This document shows positions 11,665 through 18,494 of a DNA stretch of 45,390 bases, in pieces. A program made the translations under genes and the position numbers. Within the stretch, counting starts at the first letter, position 1, and every line of letters starts with the position of its first letter. The notes under the pieces were generated by a model, which was not told the DNA's origin, ran no database searches, and saw nothing but the letters and a program-made list of their open reading frames with translations. This stretch comes from a bacterium (GTDB taxonomy: Bacteria > Zhuqueibacterota > QNDG01 > JAFGCO01): the NCBI GenBank assembly GCA_016930535.1, contig JAFGGN010000081.1, forward strand, positions 1 through 45,390, read 5' to 3'.

Positions 11665-14283
11665 TTAAAAGTCATGTCCCAGAGACAGATACAGACGGTG
11701 ACGGCCTTCACTGGTTCTGCCCGCAGCAAATTGAAGCGGACCGGCAAAGGAATTGAGGGAAAGAACGACTCCGATGCCGTGTTTAAAATCTTTTTCCTCG
11801 ATTTTCGAATACCTTCCCCATACGCCTCCGAAATCATATCGCAAGGACAGATAACTTTCCAGGCCCCGAATCCATCGCAGGCGTGCCCGGATTTCATGGC
11901 TGAACAGGAAGCACCGTTTCCCGATGAGCGCCCTGTCAGCCAGACCGAAAAAGCTGTGTAATCCTCCAAGGGAATAATTTTTTGGAAAGGGTGTGCTCAG
12001 ATCGGCAGTGCCCCAGAAGATCCTGGGATGAAAGACCATGTTCCTGCGCAGCGGATAATAGGATTCCATCCATGAACTCAATCTGGCGAAATTGACTTCG
12101 CTGCCCAGAAATCGGGCCGATGTTTCATATTGCAGGTGATGGTACTTGCCTTTATTGGGAAACGGCATACGATCCCGTGTGTCCACTTCCGATCGGATGC
12201 AGATGGTCTGCAGAAAGGTTCTGTCCAGATTCACCGGAATCCATGTATCTGAATCCACATGAAAAATTTCGGACCGGATTTCAAGAATAACGGTTCCCAG
12301 GCGCTGCATCTGGCGGCCCGCACCCAGAACCGTAAAAAACTGGGAAATGGAGTATTCGCCCGCCCGTTCCATTTCATCGTAGTACGTATACTGGGATTTA
12401 CGGCAACCGATTTCGAGAGAGGAGGTCAGAAAGGAGTTGTACAGCCGGTCGGCTCTCAGCCCCAGAGTGGTGGAGACATCACGGGATCCGATTAATCCGG
12501 TGAGAAAACCTTCTGCGCCGATGCCGAATATATTGTCCCGCATGATTTCGACGAATCCCTTGGTTTTTCTTTCAAGATCGTAGCGCAGCCCGATTCTGGC
12601 CAGAGTATATTGATATTCGCTCACATGAAATACCAGATCGTAATTATCTTCGAGCGGCGACACCTCGAAACCGACTTCCTTGAAATAACCGGTGCTGTAA
12701 ATGTTCCGAACGGATTGATTGACCAGGGTGATATTGAAAAGCTGATCCGGAGAGATTGTCAGCTCCCGTTTTACCACAAAAGGCCGGGTGATGCTGCATC
12801 CCTGTATCCGGATGTTCCGAATCCGGCCCTCATCGATGTGAAGATGAAGAACCTGATCAGCCACATGTCGGGATTGCAGACGGACGAGCGTAAATCCTGC
12901 CCGGTGATACAATGTGAGCAGACGCCGGATGTCGCGGCGGCCTTTTTGAATATCGAGATTTTCATGGACAGCGGTTTCCATCAGGGACAGGATCAGTGAA
13001 TCCGGGAACACGGTATTTCCCAGGATCTCTATTTTTTGGATAAACGGGGTTTCCGTGACATAAAAAGTCAGGTCCTGCAGGGATGTGTCCAGAAACGCCT
13101 GCATCCGTGTGTACTGGCCCGATTCGTAAAGCCGCTGCCCGGCCCATTGAATTTGCGTCAGGCTTACCGGTTGATCGATATCCAGGCTGAGCCGTTCGAG
13201 ACATTCCTGTTCGTCCGTATGCAGGCATCCGCACACAAGGATCCGGCGAACCGGATAACAGGTCTGGTCCGTTACAGGGTCCCACGAGGCCAGCATGCTG
13301 TCAATTTTCGGAATCGCTTTTTCAGCGGCCTTTTCACCAGCGTCGATCAACTCGTCGATGCGGGAAAAGTCCGTGTTCGAAAAATCGTTCAGTTCGGGTT
13401 GAATACCGACATCGGCCAGCTCATACTGTCTGATGGTGGATTGCTGGGACATAATCGTAGTGACCTGATCGGCGATTTCCCAGGGCGCTCCGAGATGTTC
13501 CGGCTGACGCATCTTCGAAGAAGTGTCCACTGCAATGACCAGATCGCATCCCATGTTCCTGGCTTCTTCGACAGGGAGATTCTGTACGAGGCCTCCGTCC
13601 ACCAGCCAGGCCCCGTCCTTTTTTACTGGTGTAAACAGCAGCGGAATCGTCATGCTCGATCGCAATGCCTCGATCATGGATCCCTCGGAGAGGACAATTT
13701 TTTTTCCGGTCAGCAAATCGGTGGAAACTGCATGAAAGGGAATCAGCAAATCATCGAATTTGCGTGATACGGGATAGGGCGCCTTCCAGATCAGCTCCGT
13801 GAGCAGTTCATTGAAGCGGAGTCCGCCGGTATAAGCGCTCTGTATATTGATTGAGAGCCCCTGAAAGCGCATTTGCAGGATATGGCGGGAACGTTCCGAT
13901 TTTTGCGACATGAACAGCTGTTGTCTGGGCGGTGTGTCATGAATGATTTCATCCCATGAAATCTGTCTGGCCAGAGAATCCAGGTCCTTAGCCGTGTAGC
14001 CCGCAGAATAGAGGCCGCCGACAATGGCGCCGATACTGGTGCCGGCGATCGCGTGAACGGGAATGCCATGGCGTTCCAGTACTTTCAGCACGCCAATTTG
14101 TGCCAGTCCCCGTGAGCCCCCGCCGCTCAGGGCCAGGGCGATTGCCGGTGTTTTTATCCTGCAATAGGGGATAAAGCTGTCCCGGCCGCCGGCTGTTTCT
14201 TCAAGATTGAGTGGAATCTCGACAGTCTGGGCCTGCAGAAGGCCGGCCAGGATGAGCAGAAGGCAGATATTTTTACGGATCAT
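11665..14283 (-). CDS. Patatin-like phospholipase fused to POTRA and BamA-type barrel (PlpD-like)
   Basis: This 872-residue outer-membrane protein has the architecture of type Vd autotransporters such as Pseudomonas PlpD. A signal peptide (MIRKNICLLLILAGLLQAQ) is followed by a patatin domain with the oxyanion motif GGGSRG (54-59), the nucleophile Ser83 in GTSIG, and Asp229 in DGG, so the Ser-Asp dyad is intact. A POTRA-like region (about 320-510) leads into a surface-antigen beta barrel ending in the C-terminal Phe of GHDF. In the family the lipase domain is passed through or displayed by the barrel. An in-frame TTG further upstream (14325) exists, but the Met at 14283 gives a proper signal peptide; no clear Shine-Dalgarno is seen, so 14289 is also possible. 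Confidence 0.9.
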   Translation of the reverse strand: MIRKNICLLLILAGLLQAQTVEIPLNLEETAGGRDSFIPYCRIKTPAIALALSGGGSRGLAQIGVLKVLERHGIPVHAIAGTSIGAIVGGLYSAGYTAKDLDSLARQISWDEIIHDTPPRQQLFMSQKSERSRHILQMRFQGLSINIQSAYTGGLRFNELLTELIWKAPYPVSRKFDDLLIPFHAVSTDLLTGKKIVLSEGSMIEALRSSMTIPLLFTPVKKDGAWLVDGGLVQNLPVEEARNMGCDLVIAVDTSSKMRQPEHLGAPWEIADQVTTIMSQQSTIRQYELADVGIQPELNDFSNTDFSRIDELIDAGEKAAEKAIPKIDSMLASWDPVTDQTCYPVRRILVCGCLHTDEQECLERLSLDIDQPVSLTQIQWAGQRLYESGQYTRMQAFLDTSLQDLTFYVTETPFIQKIEILGNTVFPDSLILSLMETAVHENLDIQKGRRDIRRLLTLYHRAGFTLVRLQSRHVADQVLHLHIDEGRIRNIRIQGCSITRPFVVKRELTISPDQLFNITLVNQSVRNIYSTGYFKEVGFEVSPLEDNYDLVFHVSEYQYTLARIGLRYDLERKTKGFVEIMRDNIFGIGAEGFLTGLIGSRDVSTTLGLRADRLYNSFLTSSLEIGCRKSQYTYYDEMERAGEYSISQFFTVLGAGRQMQRLGTVILEIRSEIFHVDSDTWIPVNLDRTFLQTICIRSEVDTRDRMPFPNKGKYHHLQYETSARFLGSEVNFARLSSWMESYYPLRRNMVFHPRIFWGTADLSTPFPKNYSLGGLHSFFGLADRALIGKRCFLFSHEIRARLRWIRGLESYLSLRYDFGGVWGRYSKIEEKDFKHGIGVVLSLNSFAGPLQFAAGRTSEGRHRLYLSLGHDF

Positions 14284-14351
14284 GAACATCACGTAAAAAT
14301 TAAGGAATATGACAATGATATCCAAATGAAAAAGAAATCCCGGATTTGCGG

Positions 14352-14392
14352 AAAAACGGGACGGCCCGCGCGAAACAGATGTGTCGGGCCGT
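14352..14392 (-). terminator. Terminator of the pilT-type operon (minus strand)
   Basis: Read on the minus strand, ACGGCCCG (14392-14385) pairs with CGGGCCGT (14368-14361) across a 16-nt loop, followed after CCCG by five T residues (14356-14352). It lies 34 bp beyond the stop of the downstream ATPase gene and before the patatin gene, which suggests the latter has its own promoter or depends on read-through. Confidence 0.6.
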
Positions 14393-14425
14393 TTCAGGAC
14401 AGCGACAGTGTACAGGCATTACGGA

Positions 14426-15487
14426 TCAAGCGGGGGCAAATTGCTCGAAACGTTTTTTGTCGTTGGCTTTCAGATAGCCTTCTTCTCCCGAAATGATGCC
14501 TTTTTTGTAGAATCCTTCGATGGCGTCATCCATCAGCTGCATGCCGTTGGATTTCCCCGCCATTATAATGTTCCGGATGTTGGCATTGTTGCCTTCACGG
14601 ATGTTCGAAGAGAGACCCTGTGTGGCCAGGAGGATTTCATTGGCAGCCACACGGCCCGTTCCGTCCCTGGAGCGCAGGAGCATTTGCGAACAAACACCCC
14701 GCAATGTATCGGCCAGCATTGTTCTGGCCTTGTTCTGCTCGTCCGGCGGAAATACATCGATAATGCGGTCCACGGTTTTGCTTGCTGAATTGGTATGCAG
14801 TGTCCCGAAAACGAGGGATCCCATTGATGCAGCCGCGAGGGCCAGAGAGATGGTTTCATAATCGCGCATTTCGCCCACCAGGATCACATCCGCATTCTGA
14901 CGGGCACCGGTTTTCAGCCCGGAAGCAAAGCTGTGTGTATCCTTCCCGACCTCGCGCTGGCAGAACACGCTTTTTTTATTCGGGTGAACGAACTCGATGG
15001 GTTCCTCGATGGTCAGAATATACCGGGATTCGTTGGTATTGATATAGTCGATAATCGCAGCCAGGGTGGTGGATTTGCCGGATCCCGTCGGTCCCGTCAT
15101 CAGTACAAGACCGGAACGCAGTTTCGCGAAATTTTTCAGCACCGGGGGCAGGTTCAGTTCTTCGATGGTCATGATTTTGGTAGGTATGGTCCGGAGCACG
15201 GCTCCCATGCCGTGCATTTGATAATAATAGTTCACACGGAAACGGCCACGGTCCCCCAGTCCATAGGCAAAATCGATATCCATGTTTTCCAGATATTTTT
15301 CCCAGCGCCAGGATTCGCATATTTCCTCGAGCATCTGTTTGATGCGGTCCTTATCGAGAACAGGCTCATCTTCAATGGCCTGCAGATGACCGTGAACACG
15401 CAGTTTCGGTTTCTGTCCCTGAAGCAGATGGAGATCGGAGGCTCTCATTTCAAGCATTCTGTCACACAGCTGATCGATCAAAGGCAT
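14426..15487 (-). CDS. Type IV pilus retraction ATPase (PilT family)
   Basis: PilT-type hexameric ATPases disassemble type IV pili to power twitching motility. The 353-residue protein has the normal PilT length and starts MPLIDQLCDRMLEMRASDLHL, the family's N-terminal signature. Walker A is GPTGSGKST (132-140); the Walker B region reads ADVILVGEMRD; the His box is FGTLHTNSASKTVDRIID. The Met at 15487 is chosen because GGGAG lies 5 nt before it; a longer open frame upstream only overlaps the previous gene. It lies 13 nt downstream of a second PilT-like gene in the same operon. No pilin or assembly genes lie nearby. Confidence 0.93.
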   Translation of the reverse strand: MPLIDQLCDRMLEMRASDLHLLQGQKPKLRVHGHLQAIEDEPVLDKDRIKQMLEEICESWRWEKYLENMDIDFAYGLGDRGRFRVNYYYQMHGMGAVLRTIPTKIMTIEELNLPPVLKNFAKLRSGLVLMTGPTGSGKSTTLAAIIDYINTNESRYILTIEEPIEFVHPNKKSVFCQREVGKDTHSFASGLKTGARQNADVILVGEMRDYETISLALAAASMGSLVFGTLHTNSASKTVDRIIDVFPPDEQNKARTMLADTLRGVCSQMLLRSRDGTGRVAANEILLATQGLSSNIREGNNANIRNIIMAGKSNGMQLMDDAIEGFYKKGIISGEEGYLKANDKKRFEQFAPA

Positions 15488-15500
15488 AAAAACTCCCGGA

Positions 15501-16877
15501 TTAAATACCGCTTTTCTGCTGTTGAAACAGCATACTGTCCACCATGGCGAAATGCGCCTCCTCGGTCGTAATGAGTTTTTTCTGCAGCAATTGCTGAATG
15601 GCACCGTCCATGATCTGCATGCCCTTTTTTTGATTGATCCGCATCATGTTGCGGATCTGAAAGAGTTTATCGTCGCGGATCAGACTGCTGATGGAGGGCA
15701 CGTTGATCATGATTTCCAGTGCGAGAACGCGTCCGGATTCATCGGAATTTGGAATTAACCGCTGACAGATAATGCCCCGGAGCGATTCACTGACCATGGC
15801 GCGTATCTGATTCTGCTGATTGGGCGGAAAATAATCCAGCAGCCGCATGATGGTCTGTGCCGCATCGATCGTATGAAGCGTGGAAAAAACAAGGTGGCCT
15901 GTTTCAGCTGCAGTCACGGCGAGGGAGGCGGTTTCGAAGTCGCGCATTTCTCCGACAAGGATGACATCCGGATCCTCCCTGAGTGCGGCCCTGAGCGCAT
16001 TGCTGAAACTCTGCGTGTGTTTTCCCACCTCTCTCTGGCTGATATGGGATTTGATGGGCCGGTATTTGAACTCGATGGGATCCTCAAGAGAGATGATATG
16101 TTCGGCGCGTTTCTGATTGATCAGATCGATCATGGCCGCCAGTGTTGACGATTTGCCCGACCCGCTGGGACCCGTGACCAGAACCAGCCCCTGTGTATAA
16201 TCGGTAAATTGCCTGATATTATCGGGCAGTCCCAGGGATGCGAAATCGGGGATGGTCTGACTGATGATTCTGAAGCTGCCTTCCCAGCCGCAGCGTTGTT
16301 TCAGAAAGCAGCTGCGATACCGGCCGTGCTCCGGATAATCGAGACATATTTCCAGGTTCAGATTGGCGCTCAGCGCTTCCTTCTGTGTCTCTGTCAGGGA
16401 GCTGAAAAGCAGGGATTCGGTCTGTGTCTCAGTCAGCGGAGGTTCGTCGAAGAATACAAGCCGGCCGTTTTTTCGAACAACCGGCGAAGAATCGACATTG
16501 ATATAAAAATCGGATGCGCCCAGTTTTCTTGCCTCGGCCAGATATGATTCCAGGTCGTTCAGACTGCCTGAAACATTGACTCGGGTGACGGATACGCCGG
16601 TATTCTCCGGTGCCGGGCGCAAGGATCCGGCAGCCAGGGGCGGTTGGGATTGCGCCGGGGATGTCTGTGACTGGTTTTTCGGGGTTCCATACTTCTGCAC
16701 GATCAGCGTGGCATGTTTTTGGCTGATAAGCTGAGTACGGGTCAGAATATCGATGAACCTCAGTTCAGGATGTTTTTCATGAAGCGCACGGGCTTTTTTC
16801 AGATTTTCTTCACTAACGAGGTTGTTTTTAATAATGATTTTTTCAACGAATTGATCGAATTGCGTGTCCGAGGCCAT
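15501..16877 (-). CDS. PilT/PilU-like ATPase with extra N-terminal domain
   Basis: This second retraction-type ATPase has 458 residues, about 100 more than PilT. Residues 1-64 form a helical segment resembling the N-terminal domains of GspE/PilB-type ATPases, with sentences of the form NLVSEENLKKARALH and DILTRTQLISQKHATLI. A Pro/Gln/Ser-rich linker (65-100) joins it to a PilT core beginning LNDLESYLAEARKLGASDFYINVDSS. Walker A is GPSGSGKSS (236-244), Walker B DVILVGEMRDFETAS, and the His box FSTLHTIDAAQT. Catalytic motifs appear intact. It is the first gene of the pair, with AAAGGA 5-6 nt before its ATG. PilU normally works as an auxiliary to PilT, which fits the tandem arrangement. Confidence 0.9.
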   Translation of the reverse strand: MASDTQFDQFVEKIIIKNNLVSEENLKKARALHEKHPELRFIDILTRTQLISQKHATLIVQKYGTPKNQSQTSPAQSQPPLAAGSLRPAPENTGVSVTRVNVSGSLNDLESYLAEARKLGASDFYINVDSSPVVRKNGRLVFFDEPPLTETQTESLLFSSLTETQKEALSANLNLEICLDYPEHGRYRSCFLKQRCGWEGSFRIISQTIPDFASLGLPDNIRQFTDYTQGLVLVTGPSGSGKSSTLAAMIDLINQKRAEHIISLEDPIEFKYRPIKSHISQREVGKHTQSFSNALRAALREDPDVILVGEMRDFETASLAVTAAETGHLVFSTLHTIDAAQTIMRLLDYFPPNQQNQIRAMVSESLRGIICQRLIPNSDESGRVLALEIMINVPSISSLIRDDKLFQIRNMMRINQKKGMQIMDGAIQQLLQKKLITTEEAHFAMVDSMLFQQQKSGI

Positions 16878-17225
16878 AACGTCCTTTGCCGGTTAATGGT
16901 GATAATCTGCTTTAAGGGCAAGAAATATACCAATGTACTATGTCTTTAAATTGAAAGGTGTTAAGTATAAAAATAAGGCTTCCGGGCATTGCATTTTGGA
17001 ATGAAAATTTACTGCCGGATCTTTTCTACCCGATTGCCGGTTGCGGGTGGTACAAAATTTCCCTTGATAATGCAGTTTATTTTGAATATTGATATATAGA
17101 ACCGGTCACGGCCATGACGGCGCATCTGCCAGCGGTGTTCTGACAGAACACCGTTCGGCCGCGACCCATCGAGACAGCCTGAGATGCTATCGGGAATGAA
17201 CCAGAACGAACGGACAGGTGAACGT
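16878..17225 (+). other. Divergent intergenic region between the pilT-type and acl-like operons
   Basis: No gene is seen in these 348 bp. The left half is AT-rich and must hold the leftward promoter; a TATACT on the minus strand (16969-16964) is a possible -10 without a good -35. The right half has a weak rightward candidate, TTGATA (17064-17069) with TATTGA (17087-17092) 17 bp later. A perfect hairpin lies at 17133-17153 and is listed separately. The region between 17100 and 17225 is GC-rich and would be the acl leader. Confidence 0.5.
17133..17153 (+). promoter_or_regulatory. Perfect inverted repeat in the acl-like leader
   Basis: CGGTGTTCT (17133-17141) and AGAACACCG (17145-17153) are exact complements around a 3-bp GAC centre, 72 bp upstream of the first codon. 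It may be a repressor operator or an RNA hairpin. No T-run follows, so a terminator is unlikely. Confidence 0.55.
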
Positions 17226-18494
17226 ATGCAAATTGCAGGTTTAAAGTACGGATCAAGATTGCTTGAGCTGGTCGAATTCCCCGTCGCGCAATCGCTTGAC
17301 GGAGATGCCTCCATGGAGGCATTGCAGCAAATGCTGGATCAATGCGGGAAACTGGTGGTGAAGCCGGTCTTCACCGGAGGCGTGGGCAAAAAGGGCAAAG
17401 CCGGACTGATACAATTTGTGAACAGTCTGACGGACGCGATGAAAGCCAAAGAAGAACTGTATTTTTCAACCCACAACTGGGGATCCAGAAGAGTGCGTGC
17501 CAATGGCGTGATTTTCGAAGAGTTTGTCCCGTCGGACATCGAAGTGTATTTCAGTATCAGCAACTCCACGCGGAAACGCAAACCCATTTTTACCATCAGT
17601 CCGCACGGGGGCATGGATGTGGAAGCCCTGGCTCCGGAGCAGAAGCGGGTGGTATGGATCGATCCGTTTATCGGGATCAAATCTTTCGATATCACGAACG
17701 CGCTGGTGGATACCGGGTGCCCGGAGCGGTATATCTCTTCCCTGGTGCGGCATCTGCCCAAGCTCTGGGACCTGTTCGACAATTACGGATTTACGACGCT
17801 GGAGCTGAATCCCGTACGCATGAAAAAACAGGGAAATCAGTTCGTGCCCGTGGCCTGTGATTTCAGGGCCGCTTTCGACCAGGACAATCCTTCCTGGAGA
17901 CGCCTGAATCTGCCGAAGACCGTTCTGCAATCGGAACTGACGCCGTTCGAGTCCGAAATCAACCGTCTGCGGACCTATCAGGGCCAGAGCGATGTGCTCG
18001 AAATGAATCCGGAGGGCAGCATCATTCCCTTTATGTTTGGCGGCGGGGCGAACAGTGCGGCCACGGAAATGCTGGGCGACCGGGCCATTTTTACGTCGGA
18101 TTTCGGGGGCAATCCGCCATATGAGAAAATGCTCGGCATCAGCAGGATCGTGTACAAGTACTGGCTCGAAAAGGCCAATCTGCTGCTGGTCATCGGAGGC
18201 AAGGCCAACAATACGGATATTTTCATCACATTCAAGGGCATATTCGATGCGCTGAGGGATCACATGGCCCAAACCGGATGGAAACCGGTTTATGTGATCG
18301 TCGGACGCGGCGGGCCCAACCTGATTCGCGGGATGTTTTATGCCAAGGATATTCTGGACCGGTTAAAACTGCCGTATAAAATGTTCGGATATGATACGTC
18401 CATGATCGAGGTGCTGAACTATGCCATGAAAATCGACCGCTGGTGGACCGAACAGGGACAGGCACAGTATTCGGCGAAAGCGAGGGTGATATGA
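17226..18494 (+). CDS. ATP-citrate-lyase-like small subunit (AclB/succinyl-CoA-synthetase beta type)
   Basis: This 422-residue protein matches the N-terminal, ATP-grasp part of ATP-citrate lyase and citryl-CoA synthetase. The ATP-grasp half has the lysine/glycine-rich LVVKPVFTGGVGKKGKAGL and the later TTLELNPVRM metal-binding segment. The C-terminal half (about 245-415) is a citrate/CoA-ligase domain with GGGANSAATEMLGDRAIF, DFGGNPPYEKMLGISRIVY and VIGGKANNTDIFITFKG. Such subunits phosphorylate the partner's histidine with ATP and bind the acid substrate. The ATG at 17226 is preferred over one 42 nt upstream because AGGTG precedes it by 5 nt. Its stop overlaps the start of the large subunit by 4 nt (ATGA), a sign of coupled translation. 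Confidence 0.85.
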   Translation: MQIAGLKYGSRLLELVEFPVAQSLDGDASMEALQQMLDQCGKLVVKPVFTGGVGKKGKAGLIQFVNSLTDAMKAKEELYFSTHNWGSRRVRANGVIFEEFVPSDIEVYFSISNSTRKRKPIFTISPHGGMDVEALAPEQKRVVWIDPFIGIKSFDITNALVDTGCPERYISSLVRHLPKLWDLFDNYGFTTLELNPVRMKKQGNQFVPVACDFRAAFDQDNPSWRRLNLPKTVLQSELTPFESEINRLRTYQGQSDVLEMNPEGSIIPFMFGGGANSAATEMLGDRAIFTSDFGGNPPYEKMLGISRIVYKYWLEKANLLLVIGGKANNTDIFITFKGIFDALRDHMAQTGWKPVYVIVGRGGPNLIRGMFYAKDILDRLKLPYKMFGYDTSMIEVLNYAMKIDRWWTEQGQAQYSAKARVI

